Source: Leptospira broomii serovar Hurstbridge str. 5399 (GTDB lineage Bacteria > Spirochaetota > Leptospiria > Leptospirales > Leptospiraceae). From it: a stretch of 64,000 nt of DNA. The stretch lies in NCBI RefSeq assembly GCF_000243715.2, contig NZ_AHMO02000008.1, positions 483,001 to 547,000 of the forward strand. The letters run 5' to 3'. The notes beneath the pieces are model-generated. The model was not told where the DNA came from and searched no databases. It saw nothing but the letters and a program-made list of their open reading frames with translations. How positions within the stretch are numbered: position 1 is the stretch's first letter; each line of letters starts with the position of its first letter. Both the position numbers and the translations under genes were made by a program. This document shows, one piece after another, positions 1 through 9,110 of this stretch.

Positions 1-731
1 CCGGGGAACCTGAATTGGAAAATCTAAAGGAAACCTTGGGTGGTCCGTTAGATGGATTAATAAGCGAATACAGGGTTTTTCCGGAAGCCGGTATCATCCC
101 CTTTCCGGACCACCTTTCCTATGCTGAGGCTTCCACTCTACCCTGCGCGGGTTTAACTGCCTATAATGCGGTGGTAACCTTCGGAGGATTAGAACCCGGA
201 AAGACCGTCCTTGTCCTTGGAACCGGAGGCGTCTCTCTATTCGCATTACAATTCGCGAAAATGCTCGGATGCAGAGTAATCGTAACTTCCTCCAGTGACG
301 AAAAGCTGGAACGAGCCAAAAGCCTCGGGGCGGACGAAGTCATTAATTATAATTCCAAAACGAACTGGGATCGGGAAGTCAGAAAGAAAACCTCTATGAA
401 AGGAGCGGATCTGGTTATAGAAATCGGAGGTGCGGGAACTTTGCCAAAATCGATCAATTCGACTCGCCCGGGCGGAACGATCGCATTAATCGGTGTAGTC
501 GCAGGCGGAGGCGAAGCGACTCTATCGTTATTTCCTGTTTTAATGCAAGGGATCCGAATCCAAGGAGTCATCGTAGGCAGTAAAAGCGATTTTATCAGAA
601 TGAATCAAGCTATCTCGTTTCGTAAGAGTAAACCGATCGTCGATAAAATCTTTCCGTTTTCGGAATTTCCAAAAGCATTGGAGTATTTAAGAGATGGGAA
701 ACATTTCGGCAAGGTAGTTATAGAAATTTGA
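1..731 (+). CDS. Zinc-type alcohol dehydrogenase / quinone oxidoreductase (MDR family), 5'-truncated
   Basis: The reading frame is open to the window edge, so the true start lies upstream; about 243 residues of a usual ~330 are visible. What remains is the end of the catalytic domain and the whole nucleotide-binding domain of a medium-chain dehydrogenase/reductase. The NAD(P) Rossmann glycine motif [16 protein letters not shown] is clear, followed by the family-typical run around GADEVINY and a C-terminal FGKVVIEI end. It probably reduces or oxidises a small carbonyl, alcohol or quinone in the cytoplasm. The zinc ligands, if any, would be in the missing part, so zinc dependence cannot be judged. 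The next gene is on the other strand, so it ends its transcription unit here. Confidence 0.85.
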   Translation, partial: GEPELENLKETLGGPLDGLISEYRVFPEAGIIPFPDHLSYAEASTLPCAGLTAYNAVVTFGGLEPGKTVLVLGTGGVSLFALQFAKMLGCRVIVTSSSDEKLERAKSLGADEVINYNSKTNWDREVRKKTSMKGADLVIEIGGAGTLPKSINSTRPGGTIALIGVVAGGGEATLSLFPVLMQGIRIQGVIVGSKSDFIRMNQAISFRKSKPIVDKIFPFSEFPKALEYLRDGKHFGKVVIEI

Positions 732-765
732 TTATTAATTTTCTCTTTCGTTAGCTTCGTCCTTT

Positions 766-780
766 GAGCCGCTTCGGCTC
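766..780. repeat. Short GC-rich hairpin after the dehydrogenase
   Basis: GAGCCG-CTT-CGGCTC forms a 6-bp stem with a 3-nt loop, 35 bases after the dehydrogenase stop and between two convergent genes. There is no T-run on either side, so it is at best a weak or factor-assisted terminator. Confidence 0.3.
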
Positions 781-888
781 GACATGATAGCGTCCACTTT
801 TGTTCGCAAAAACGCAAACAATCAGAAGATGCGAAAAGATTTAATTAAATTTTTATCAAGCGCCTAGTTCTGGCAAGAAATCCTTCGA

Positions 889-1800
889 TTATGGAATCGA
901 ATGACCCGCACCGGCGGCCCAAATTCGATACCATTCCTCTCGCGTCAAATGGATGCGAAACGCTTCCGCTGCCGACCGCAGACGACTAGTTTGATTTGTT
1001 CCTACGATCGGCAAAATGCCGGCCGGATGAACTAGAAACCAGGCGTACAGAATTGCATCCGATGATACTCCTTTGTCTTTAGCCAATTGCTCGAGAGCAT
1101 CTCGCACGGCTACTTCGCGCTCCCCCTTATGCGAGAAGATGCGTCCGCCCGCAGTTGGAGACCATGCCATCGGACGAAATCGTAATTCTTGCGCCTGATC
1201 AAAGGTCCCGTCAGTTAACGGAGAAAGATGTAACGGATGAAATTCCACCTGGTTTGTTACTAGCGGAAAATTCAAACGACTTTGCAAAAGCTGAAATTGC
1301 GAGGGAGTAAAATTAGAAACTCCGAAATGCATTACCTTTCCCGCAGCACGCAATTTAAAGAAGGCCGACGCGACAGAATCGGCATCCATTAGAAAATCAG
1401 GACGATGAATCAACAAAAGATCGATCTTTTCGACTCCTAATTTTTCCAAAGAGGAATCGACCGATTCTAGAATATGCTCCTCGCTAGTATTATAATGTTT
1501 TAAATGAATTCCAGGATGTTTTACGCTCGGGACCTGAATTCCGCATTTTGTCACGATCGTTATCGAATCTTTAAGACCGGGTTTCAAGCGAAGCGCTTTT
1601 CCAAAATGTTCCTCGTTCTGATATTCGCCGTAGATGTCGGCGTGATCGAAAGTATAAATCCCTAGTTCCAAAGAAAATTCGATTTTTTCCAAGATTCTCT
1701 GCGCTCCAAATCCTTGCGGATCGGAATGTAATCTCCAGCAACCGAACACAAGCCTTGATAAGGCAGGGCCTCCCGCTGTAAGCGAAATAGATGGAATCAT
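889..1800 (-). CDS. Aldo/keto reductase (YdhF-like)
   Basis: A 303-residue NADPH-dependent aldo/keto reductase with a (beta/alpha)8 barrel. The catalytic tetrad is visible: D52 and Y57 in TFDHADIYG, K85 in IVTKCG and H132 in LLIHRPD. The C-terminal half has the cofactor-binding region ILPIVGTNQTSRL. Length and motifs match the YdhF/oxidoreductase subgroup that reduces carbonyl compounds; the substrate is unknown. It starts with ATG at 1800 and faces the divergent dioxygenase operon across about 210 bases. It ends 157 bases from the convergent dehydrogenase. Confidence 0.9.
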   Translation of the reverse strand: MIPSISLTAGGPALSRLVFGCWRLHSDPQGFGAQRILEKIEFSLELGIYTFDHADIYGEYQNEEHFGKALRLKPGLKDSITIVTKCGIQVPSVKHPGIHLKHYNTSEEHILESVDSSLEKLGVEKIDLLLIHRPDFLMDADSVASAFFKLRAAGKVMHFGVSNFTPSQFQLLQSRLNFPLVTNQVEFHPLHLSPLTDGTFDQAQELRFRPMAWSPTAGGRIFSHKGEREVAVRDALEQLAKDKGVSSDAILYAWFLVHPAGILPIVGTNQTSRLRSAAEAFRIHLTREEWYRIWAAGAGHSIP

Positions 1801-1956
1801 TTTTTTTCTCCCGCTTAATCTGAGTCTCTAATCACCCTCGCATCAAGATATTTTTAGTTCGAATCTGGATGACTTTTCTCTCCTATGAGCCGAGAAGAAT
1901 CGACGGCTAAAATCAACAAATCAGTTTTAATGAGAACCTAATCCTGTAAAAACGAA

Positions 1957-1985
1957 TTGCCAACCCGTCCCGATTCGAATATAAA
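1957..1985 (+). promoter_or_regulatory. Probable sigma-70 promoter for the TauD-SBF-isomerase operon
   Basis: TTGCCA (1957-1962), a 17-base spacer and TATAAA (1980-1985) form a good -35/-10 pair. Transcription would start near 1992, just ahead of the TAGGAG ribosome site at 2001-2006 and the TTG start at 2014. Confidence 0.5.
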
Positions 1986-2013
1986 CGGTTCACCTTAAGT
2001 TAGGAGATTTTCT

Positions 2014-3141
2014 TTGAAAACCGGTCCGTCATCTTTAAATAAGGCGAGTGGAATCAAGAAAATCTCCCCTCGTAAAAATACCTCCAAAGGATTAGGTAGA
2101 GTTGAAAAATCCTTTTTTCCGGGAAAAGAGTTACCTAGGATCTATAATCCTGGAGATCCCAATTCGTTAGAGTCAGGATTTCTTCCTGCGTGGATTACAA
2201 AAAATAAAAAGACGGTAGATCAAGATTTATTGGAGTACGGCGCCATCCTATTCCGAGGATTTTCCGTTTCTAATCCGTTAGAATTCGAAGCCGTTGCCTT
2301 AGCTCTGGATAAGAATTTGAAAACCGACTATTTGGGAACTTCTCCAAGGAACCGCGTAACAAAATTCGTTCATACTGCCAGCGAATTACCTCCATACTAT
2401 CCTATCATGCAACATGCCGAGATGAGTTTCTTAAATAAACCTCCTCGAAAGCTTATGTTTTATTGCGAAGTTCCGCCGATTAAAAACGGCGAAACTCCCA
2501 TAACTGATCTACGTAAAGTATACGAAGATATGAATCCCGGTATTTTAAAAAAATTCGAAACGAAGGGTGTCAAATATATTCGTCGATATGACGGACCGAA
2601 TGCTCCGAGAGTAAGTATGTGGAAAACAAAACGTTGGGACGAGATGTTTTCCACCGTTCATAAAGAGGAGGTGGAGAAAATAGCGGCGAGACAGACATTC
2701 CAAGTAGACTGGCTTCCCCAAGACGAATTGAAACTGACGAACATTCAAGTCTCGGTGAGAACGCATCCGACGACCAAAACGAAAGCCTGGCACAATCATA
2801 GCCAAGTTTTTCATGTGGATGCGGCTTTATTAGAATATCAAAAAATTGCGAAGTACCAAAAAAGTATAGCAAGCGCCTTCCTTTATGGAGCCATATTCGT
2901 TCTAACTAGTCTCAAGAAATTGCTGAGAAATCCCGAAAAATTCGAAACGAATATCGAATTCGGCGACGGAACTCCGATCTCGTCCAAGGAAATTAGAGAA
3001 GTGAGCGATACTTTCTGGAATCATCTATCCGTTTTCGGATGGCAAAAAGGCGACGTCCTTTTAATCGATAACTATTCCGTTTCCCATGGGAGACTTCCCT
3101 TTTCCGGACCGAGAGAAATCCTAGTCACTTGGACTGACTAA
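2014..3141 (+). CDS. TauD/TfdA-like Fe(II)/2-oxoglutarate dioxygenase
   Basis: A 375-residue cytoplasmic oxygenase of the TauD/TfdA (clavaminate synthase-like) fold. The iron triad is readable as H134-x-E136 in QHAEMSF, with the distal His at H358 (SVSHGRLPF) and the 2-oxoglutarate-binding Arg at R367. The acidic ligand is Glu rather than Asp, which is common in the SyrP/clavaminate-synthase-like branch. The start is TTG at 2014, supported by TAGGAG eight bases upstream and a promoter before it. The first ~35 residues are basic and poorly conserved in character. It heads an operon with an SBF transporter 13 bases downstream. The substrate is unknown; hydroxylation of a small organic acid or amino acid is the family-level expectation. 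Confidence 0.85.
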   Translation: MKTGPSSLNKASGIKKISPRKNTSKGLGRVEKSFFPGKELPRIYNPGDPNSLESGFLPAWITKNKKTVDQDLLEYGAILFRGFSVSNPLEFEAVALALDKNLKTDYLGTSPRNRVTKFVHTASELPPYYPIMQHAEMSFLNKPPRKLMFYCEVPPIKNGETPITDLRKVYEDMNPGILKKFETKGVKYIRRYDGPNAPRVSMWKTKRWDEMFSTVHKEEVEKIAARQTFQVDWLPQDELKLTNIQVSVRTHPTTKTKAWHNHSQVFHVDAALLEYQKIAKYQKSIASAFLYGAIFVLTSLKKLLRNPEKFETNIEFGDGTPISSKEIREVSDTFWNHLSVFGWQKGDVLLIDNYSVSHGRLPFSGPREILVTWTD

Positions 3142-3154
3142 AGGAAGAAATTTA

Positions 3155-4066
3155 ATGACCGATCTAGATCTGATTCGGCTGAACTTCAGCCCGACCAGTC
3201 TCGTAATATTGAACGTTTGTCTCGGATTCGTTATGTACGGCGTATCTTTGGAGCTCACGCTTGCGGACTTTTCCAATCTAAAAAGGCATCCTAAGGCGGC
3301 GATCGTGGGATTGTTTTCTCAGCTTGTTTTATTACCGGCGGTAACGCTCGGATTATTATTCTTGATTCGGCCGCATCCGGGTATAGCTCTCGGAATGCTT
3401 TTAGTTGCGGCATGTCCCGGCGGAAATATGTCAAACTTCATCACGTTATTAGCGAGGGGAAACGTTCCGCTTTCCATTTCCTTAACGGCTACTACGACTC
3501 TTTTTGCCTGGTTTTTCACTCCGTTTAATTTCTTTTTTTGGGGGAAGTTTTATGCTCCTGCAGCGGATCGTTTAAAGGAAATCCAATTAGATCCTTTGGA
3601 TTTACTATTTTCAATTTTAGTAATATTAGTTTTACCTTTAATACTCGGATCGTTAACGAATCGATACGCTCCGCATTTTTCCGCAAAACTTCGGAGGCCT
3701 TTTCGCACGGGCTCGACGTTGATGCTAGGGTTGTTTATTTTAGTCGCTTTGATCGGAAATTGGAATTCCTTTCTCGATCATATAACTTGGCTCTTTTGGC
3801 TCGTATTTTTGCATAATGGACTGGCTCTGATCTGCGGATATATTGCCGCATGGATAGCTGGCCTGGCCCCAAGAGAGCGAAGAACGATCTCCCTCGAAAC
3901 CGGACTTCAAAATTCCGGCTTGGGATTAGTTCTCATCTTCACTTTATTTCAAGGTCTCGGGTCCATGGCCTTAGTCGCGGCATGGTGGGGAGTTTGGCAC
4001 ATCGTTAGCGGCTTAGTCCTCGCGGGAATTTGGAGTCGTAAAAAATTAGACAAAGAGACGGCATAA
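3155..4066 (+). CDS. Bile acid:sodium symporter (SBF/BASS) family transporter
   Basis: A 303-residue inner-membrane protein with 8-9 hydrophobic segments. The SBF signature ACPGGNMSNFITLLARGN (around residues 89-106) and the later ETGLQNSGLGL motif carry the sodium and substrate crossing helices. Members import bile acids, pyruvate, pantothenate or other organic anions with Na+; Leptospira is unlikely to see bile acids as a main substrate. AAGGAAG lies nine bases before the ATG. It is sandwiched 13 bases after the dioxygenase and 11 bases before a thioredoxin-fold isomerase, so the three are probably co-transcribed and may handle one substrate. Confidence 0.88.
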   Translation: MTDLDLIRLNFSPTSLVILNVCLGFVMYGVSLELTLADFSNLKRHPKAAIVGLFSQLVLLPAVTLGLLFLIRPHPGIALGMLLVAACPGGNMSNFITLLARGNVPLSISLTATTTLFAWFFTPFNFFFWGKFYAPAADRLKEIQLDPLDLLFSILVILVLPLILGSLTNRYAPHFSAKLRRPFRTGSTLMLGLFILVALIGNWNSFLDHITWLFWLVFLHNGLALICGYIAAWIAGLAPRERRTISLETGLQNSGLGLVLIFTLFQGLGSMALVAAWWGVWHIVSGLVLAGIWSRKKLDKETA

Positions 4067-4077
4067 AGAGGCAGTTC

Positions 4078-4680
4078 ATGAGCGATTTACCGACCTTCGA
4101 TTTTTGGTTCGAGTTTGCGAGCACGTACTCGTATCTAACTGCTGGAAGGATCGAAAAACTTTCTCAGCAGAAGGGAGTTCTGCCCGTCTGGAAACCGTTT
4201 TTATTAGGACCGATTTTTCGGGAGCAGGGATTGGCAGATTCACCCTTTAATCTCTTTCCGATGAAAGGTCGATACATGTGGAAAGATTTGGAACGAAGAT
4301 GCGGAAAATACGAGTTGCCGTTTCTAAGACCGGCGATCTTTCCACAAAACGGATTAATGGCGGCAAGAATCGCTACGGCTTATTGCGAAGAGGACTGGAT
4401 TCATGAATTCGTAAAACTAGTATATAAGGCTGAGTTTGCTTTAGGGAAGGATATCTCCCAGCCGAGCGTTTTAAAGGAAATTTTAAACGATCTGGGTCAG
4501 CCAGGAAATGAAATCTTTTCAAGTTCCGAATCGCCCGTCTCAAAATCTCTTTTGAGGGAAAATACGGAAACTGCAAAGTCGCTCGGGATTTTCGGTGCGC
4601 CTAGTTTTATCGTCAAGGGTGAACTCTTTTGGGGAGACGACCGCTTAGAGGATGCGATTGAATTTCTCATCCGATCCTAA
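4078..4680 (+). CDS. 2-hydroxychromene-2-carboxylate isomerase / DsbA-like thioredoxin-fold protein
   Basis: A 200-residue DsbA-superfamily protein of the kappa-GST/HCCA isomerase branch. The N-terminus FWFEFASTYSYLTAGRI has the Ser/Thr-rich active-site loop in place of CxxC, and the C-terminal GIFGAPSFIVKGELFWGDDRL segment with its cis-Pro is diagnostic. HCCA isomerases act with glutathione in naphthalene-type degradation, but many homologues have unknown roles. It has no signal peptide and should be cytoplasmic. It is last in the dioxygenase-transporter operon and its 3' end overlaps the convergent LigB-type gene by 14 bases. Confidence 0.85.
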   Translation: MSDLPTFDFWFEFASTYSYLTAGRIEKLSQQKGVLPVWKPFLLGPIFREQGLADSPFNLFPMKGRYMWKDLERRCGKYELPFLRPAIFPQNGLMAARIATAYCEEDWIHEFVKLVYKAEFALGKDISQPSVLKEILNDLGQPGNEIFSSSESPVSKSLLRENTETAKSLGIFGAPSFIVKGELFWGDDRLEDAIEFLIRS

Positions 4681-5437
4681 AGCTTGTCATAGACACGGTG
4701 CTTTGGATTTTATCATTATAGAACGAAATCTCTTCGTCCTTTCCTGCCAGAGCCAATGAATACAACATAGGAATGTAATGTTCCGGTGTCGGAACTGCTA
4801 GTTGTGCCGCTGTACCTAAGTTTTGGTATTGCGAAAGCGCCTTGCTATCTCGCTTGAGAATCAAAGCCTTAAAAGTCTCGTTCGCTTCCCTGGACCAATC
4901 CGGAATTTCATCCTCGTTACGCCAATTGTACAATCTAAGATTGTGAACCAAATCTCCGCTACCTACTATCAGCACGTTTTGATCGCGTAAAGACCCGAGC
5001 TCTTTGGCAAATTCATAATGCCAAGCGGCGGGCTTCGTCGCATCTATACTAAGTTGCAAAACGGGAATGTCCGCCCTCGGATACATATGGCGAAGAACAC
5101 TCCAGGTACCATGATCAAGTCCCCATTCATAATCTAAACCTAATTGATGAGTTTTGGAGTCAGCGGAGATTTCCTTTGCTAACTTAGGATCTCCTGGGGC
5201 AGGATACTGAACGTCGAAAAGTTCCTGAGGAAACCCGTAAAAATCATGGATCGTTTTGGGAAATTCCATCGCCGTAATATGACTTCCTCGAGTGACCCAA
5301 TGAGCCGAAACACATAGAATCGCTTTCGGTTGCGGAAGATTTTGGACGCTTGCGGCCCATCCCTTCGTAAATTCGTTTTCGCCGATAGCGTTCATCGGAC
5401 TGCCGTGGCCGACAAAAAAAACGGGGGTTTTACTCAT
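4667..5437 (-). CDS. Class III extradiol ring-cleavage dioxygenase (LigB/YgiD, DOPA-dioxygenase-like)
   Basis: A 256-residue member of the LigB family, similar in layout to E. coli YgiD (4,5-DOPA extradiol dioxygenase). Metal-ligand histidines are seen in FFVGHGSPMNA, CVSAHWVTRG and the late LQLSIDATKPAAWH region, plus DHGTWSVLRHMYP. I chose ATG 5437 over the longer frame to 5491 because AAGGAGA lies nine bases before it and the family begins with this VGHGSP segment. It would cleave a catechol-type ring; the true substrate is unknown. It converges on and overlaps the isomerase gene. Confidence 0.88.
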   Translation of the reverse strand: MSKTPVFFVGHGSPMNAIGENEFTKGWAASVQNLPQPKAILCVSAHWVTRGSHITAMEFPKTIHDFYGFPQELFDVQYPAPGDPKLAKEISADSKTHQLGLDYEWGLDHGTWSVLRHMYPRADIPVLQLSIDATKPAAWHYEFAKELGSLRDQNVLIVGSGDLVHNLRLYNWRNEDEIPDWSREANETFKALILKRDSKALSQYQNLGTAAQLAVPTPEHYIPMLYSLALAGKDEEISFYNDKIQSTVSMTSFRIG

Positions 5438-5647
5438 TTCAGTGTCTCCTTTTTTTCCGCTGAATAGTTTCCCGATACCTAAAGCAACCATGAAAGAACT
5501 TAAGGCGCTACGAGAAGCGTACGGCGGGAAAACCCGTCTCTTTTATCGGAGCCGATTCTATTCATACTTTATTTATTAGACTTTGATAGTTCTGAATTGA
5601 TTTAAACGTAAACTATTTTTCTTGCGGATATGAAAAGATAATCTTAA

Positions 5648-6694
5648 CTATTTTCGGTACAATTCGAAAACTTTCGGGCGAATCCGGGACTTTGAAAAAT
5701 GTTGATTGGAAGCGACTTTACCCTTTCTTAATTTACGTTGCTCTTCTTCCGGTAGTAAATGAATCTTTTGACATTCCTTCGAACAGCAATCGTCGAATTT
5801 TTCCGCGCAGGCTTCGCACTGAATAAACAAAATATGGCAGGCAGGGTTGGCGCAGTTTATATGACGCGCGGAGGTTGAGCCGCATTGATGACACTCGCTG
5901 ATAATTTCGCTACCGATCGTTTCTTGTAGTCGTTTATCAAAAACGAAATTCTTGCCCCTAAATTTCGATTCTAAGCCCTTTTCCTTTATTTCAGAAGCGT
6001 AAGATATGATTCCTCCGTGCAGTTGATACACATATCTAAATCCGTGGTGTCTCAAATACGCCGAAGCCTTCTCGCACCGGATTCCTCCGGTACAATACAT
6101 TAAAACCTCTTTTTCCTTTTGGTCTTTTAACAATTCGACGATCATCGGAAGTTCTTCGCGGAAAGTGTCGGCCTGAGGAAGCAACGCTCCCTCGAAATGG
6201 CCGATCTCCGATTCGTAATGATTTCTAACATCGACGACGATCGTGTCGGACGATTCGAGTTTTCGATTGAATTCTTCGGCCGATAAATGAACGCCTACGT
6301 CTGTGACATCGAAGCTTTCGTCCTCTAATCCGTCGGCAACTATCTTATGTCTTACCCTGATTTCCAATTTTAGAAAAGAATGTCCGTCATCCTCGACTGC
6401 AATCTTGAACGGGACGTTCTTAAATTCTTCCGTTCCGTCCAAATAGTCTCGAAGGGCCTGAAAATTATGCTCGGGAACCGAAAGCTGCGCGTTGATACCC
6501 TCTTTCGCTAGATAAATTCTTCCGAGGACTCCAAGCTCTTCCCAATCGTAGTACAATCGATCGCGTAGAGAATTCGGATCGGATAGAATCACGTATCGAT
6601 AAAACGAAATCGTCTTTCTTCGAAACGATTCGCTTTCCAATTTCTGCTTAAGTATATCTTTGCTATAAATATTATGCAGAGGTTTTTTATTCAT
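5648..6694 (-). CDS. trhO: Oxygen-dependent tRNA uridine(34) hydroxylase TrhO (YceA, rhodanese domain)
   Basis: A 348-residue cytoplasmic enzyme that makes 5-hydroxyuridine at tRNA wobble position 34. Order: N-terminal acylphosphatase-like domain (1-120; [27 protein letters not shown]), a rhodanese domain with catalytic Cys in [16 protein letters not shown], then a Cys-rich tail with CHQCG, CANPACH, CEAC and CCSKEC that suggests zinc binding. ATG 6694 is taken; an in-frame TTG two codons earlier (6700) is equally possible because the AGGAAGG site is rather far from both. It is divergent from the AlkD gene. Confidence 0.92.
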   Translation of the reverse strand: MNKKPLHNIYSKDILKQKLESESFRRKTISFYRYVILSDPNSLRDRLYYDWEELGVLGRIYLAKEGINAQLSVPEHNFQALRDYLDGTEEFKNVPFKIAVEDDGHSFLKLEIRVRHKIVADGLEDESFDVTDVGVHLSAEEFNRKLESSDTIVVDVRNHYESEIGHFEGALLPQADTFREELPMIVELLKDQKEKEVLMYCTGGIRCEKASAYLRHHGFRYVYQLHGGIISYASEIKEKGLESKFRGKNFVFDKRLQETIGSEIISECHQCGSTSARHINCANPACHILFIQCEACAEKFDDCCSKECQKIHLLPEEEQRKLRKGKVASNQHFSKSRIRPKVFELYRK

Positions 6695-6801
6695 ATTCAA
6701 ACGCCGATCACACCTTCCTAAAAATAGGTTTTGCAGTTCGCTTTCGATTGCAAGTCGAAAAAGGCTTTTCTTCCGGTAAGCGAACTTGTATTTCCATTTC
6801 C

Positions 6802-7563
6802 ATGTCTACTAAGAAAAAACGAGTCAGAGATCTGGACAAAATTCCAACGGGTGCCGACACGAAAGCTTCCGAGATATCACAAGAACTTCAAAACTTAGCC
6901 GATCCGGCCAAGGCAAAAATTCTGGCCGGCTTCTTTAAAACCGGCCCGGGACAATACGGAGAAGGGGACATTTTTTTAGGCATACAAGTCCCTTCGCTGC
7001 GAAAGATCTCTAAAAAATATCGAGGCTTGCCGCTCAAAGAAATGCAGGTTCTAGTTCGATCCAAACTTCATGAAGAGAGACTAACCGGTTTTTTTATTCT
7101 TTGCGAAACCTTCTCCAAAACGGAAGAAATTTATCGAAAGCAATTACATGATTTTTATCTAAAGAATCTAAGATATGTTAATAATTGGGACCTAGTGGAC
7201 TTGAGCTCCAGGATAATGATCGGTGAATATCTACTGGATAAGGATAGGAGTTTTTTGTACGAACTCGCAAAATCGAAGAGTCTTTGGGAAAGGCGAATTT
7301 CCATTATATCCACCTATGCATTTATCCGCGAAAGTGATTTTTCCGATACGATTCGGATTTCTCGAATCCTACGGAATGATTCGGAAGATTTGATTCACAA
7401 AGCGGTAGGCTGGATGCTCCGAGAAGTCGGAAATCGGAACCTACAAACCGAAATAAAATTTTTAGATAAAAACGCGGGAAAAATGCCTAGAACAATGCTT
7501 CGCTATGCGATCGAAAAATTTCCGGAACCTCTTCGAAAAAAATATTTGGAGTTCGGAAAATAG
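6802..7563 (+). CDS. DNA alkylation repair protein (AlkD-like)
   Basis: A protein of about 253 residues made of HEAT-like helical repeats, the fold of the AlkC/AlkD DNA glycosylases that remove alkylated bases. Key family segments are [17 protein letters not shown], the [13 protein letters not shown] motif with the Trp-Asp pair near the active cleft, [17 protein letters not shown] and the late [14 protein letters not shown]. The track frame extends to a TTG at 6748, but ATG 6802 matches the family better; neither has a strong ribosome site. It is divergent from trhO and 180 bases ahead of rmuC on the same strand. Confidence 0.88.
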   Translation: MSTKKKRVRDLDKIPTGADTKASEISQELQNLADPAKAKILAGFFKTGPGQYGEGDIFLGIQVPSLRKISKKYRGLPLKEMQVLVRSKLHEERLTGFFILCETFSKTEEIYRKQLHDFYLKNLRYVNNWDLVDLSSRIMIGEYLLDKDRSFLYELAKSKSLWERRISIISTYAFIRESDFSDTIRISRILRNDSEDLIHKAVGWMLREVGNRNLQTEIKFLDKNAGKMPRTMLRYAIEKFPEPLRKKYLEFGK

Positions 7564-7693
7564 AAAGTCGTTCCGAACCTTCCTCACGGGATAAAATACC
7601 TCCGAAAAAAAGTCCAAACCTCTCTTTTCTTCTAAAACCCGTTTCTCGGATCGGAATTTGTCCGGGGTTTCGCTAAAATAGGATACTTTCGGA

Positions 7694-7713
7694 TCGGGAA
7701 ATGGATTTCCCGA
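7694..7713. promoter_or_regulatory. Perfect 20-bp inverted repeat upstream of rmuC
   Basis: Arms TCGGGAAAT and ATTTCCCGA flank a GG centre, 30 bases before the rmuC start. No T-run follows, so a terminator is unlikely; the symmetry suggests a dimeric regulator site. The regulator is unknown. Confidence 0.4.
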
Positions 7714-7742
7714 AAAACCGGTCGATTCATAAAGGAGGAAAG

Positions 7743-9104
7743 ATGGAATACGCGATCGTTTTATTGGTGGGCATACTTGTCGGATTTAGTCTGGCGTTTT
7801 TCTTAGCGAAGAGATTATACGGTGGAGAATCGAAGGTATCTCCCACCGAACATGAAAAATTAAAAATGGAACTAGCCGGGATTCGAGCCACCGAACTTCG
7901 CTCGAAAGAAAGAACCGCGCAATTGGAAACGGACCTAAAATGCCTGTCCGAAAAAAATACGCAGGCGATCGGGGCCTGGCAATCCATGAAAAAGGAATCC
8001 GACCTTTTGAAGGAGCGGCTCGAAAACCAAAAGAAGGAATTCGAGGAGATGATTTTCAGATTAAAGGATGAATTTAAGAATCTTGCAAATCAAGTCCTGC
8101 TGGATAATTCCCAAAAATTCAATCAGCAAACTCACGAAAAGCTAGGAGATCTTTTAAAGCCCTTAAAGGAGAATATCGAGATTTTCGGGAAAAAAGTGGA
8201 ATCTTCCACTCAGGAAACGAAGATCAGCGCCGCGACTCTCAAAGAACAAATCTCGTCCTTGGCAAAACTGAACGAAAGCCTCCAAGCCGAAGCCAAAAAT
8301 TTAGCCGAAGCACTTCGTGGAGACAAGAAAGCGCAGGGAGATTGGGGCGAAGAAATTTTGGAAGGAATTTTGGAACGGAGCGGCCTTCGGGAAGGCGAAG
8401 AATTCTTTAGACAAAACAGTTTTAAGGACGAAGAAGGGGAAAAACGTCCGGACGTTATAGTTCGCTTACCCGGCAATCGTTGCGTAATTTTAGATTCAAA
8501 AGTGTCACTGAACGCCTACGTTTCTTTTTATAGCACCGAAGACGAAAAGGAAAAGGATATCTTTCTCGAACAGCATGCAGGCGCATTAAGAAAACATGTT
8601 AAAGATTTATCCAGAAAGAATTATCAATATCTGGAAGGTTTGAATTCTCCCGACTTCGTATTAATGTTCCTACATAACGAACCTGCCTTATTCTGGGCTT
8701 TGCAAAAGGATCCATCCTTGGCTCTAGAAGCATATCAACAAAATATTCTGATCGTGACTCCTTCCTCATTAATGATTTCGCTTAAGATGGTGTCGAATAT
8801 ATGGAGATTGGAGGATCAGGATCGAAATGCCAAAGAAATCGCGCGTCAATCCGGTCTACTTCTCGAAAAGCTCGGTAATTTCGTAGGCGATCTGGAAAAA
8901 GTCGGCGGATCTTTAACGGCGACCCAGGGACATTACGATAATGCGATGAAAAAACTGAAAACCGGAAAAGGAAACGTACTTAAAAAGGCGGGAGAGATCA
9001 TGGAACTGGGAGCTATCGTTTCCAAAGACGAAACCAAGAAACGATTAGCCACATTTCTAAATGACGAAGACGGCGACGAGCCTAGCCTTTTGTCGGCCGA
9101 TTAA
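7743..9104 (+). CDS. rmuC: DNA recombination protein RmuC
   Basis: A 453-residue protein with one N-terminal membrane anchor (AIVLLVGILVGFSLAFFLA), a long coiled coil to about residue 190, then the RmuC nuclease-like domain with the PD-(D/E)xK-type core PDVIVRLPGNRCVILDSKVSL and the family segment NYQYLEGLNSPDFVLMFLHNEPA. RmuC limits inversions between short inverted repeats, probably by cutting DNA structures. ATG 7743 was chosen because AAAGGAGGA precedes it by a few bases; an upstream in-frame ATG at 7701 lacks one. A perfect inverted repeat lies in the leader. Confidence 0.93.
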   Translation: MEYAIVLLVGILVGFSLAFFLAKRLYGGESKVSPTEHEKLKMELAGIRATELRSKERTAQLETDLKCLSEKNTQAIGAWQSMKKESDLLKERLENQKKEFEEMIFRLKDEFKNLANQVLLDNSQKFNQQTHEKLGDLLKPLKENIEIFGKKVESSTQETKISAATLKEQISSLAKLNESLQAEAKNLAEALRGDKKAQGDWGEEILEGILERSGLREGEEFFRQNSFKDEEGEKRPDVIVRLPGNRCVILDSKVSLNAYVSFYSTEDEKEKDIFLEQHAGALRKHVKDLSRKNYQYLEGLNSPDFVLMFLHNEPALFWALQKDPSLALEAYQQNILIVTPSSLMISLKMVSNIWRLEDQDRNAKEIARQSGLLLEKLGNFVGDLEKVGGSLTATQGHYDNAMKKLKTGKGNVLKKAGEIMELGAIVSKDETKKRLATFLNDEDGDEPSLLSAD

Positions 9105-9110
9105 AGAATC

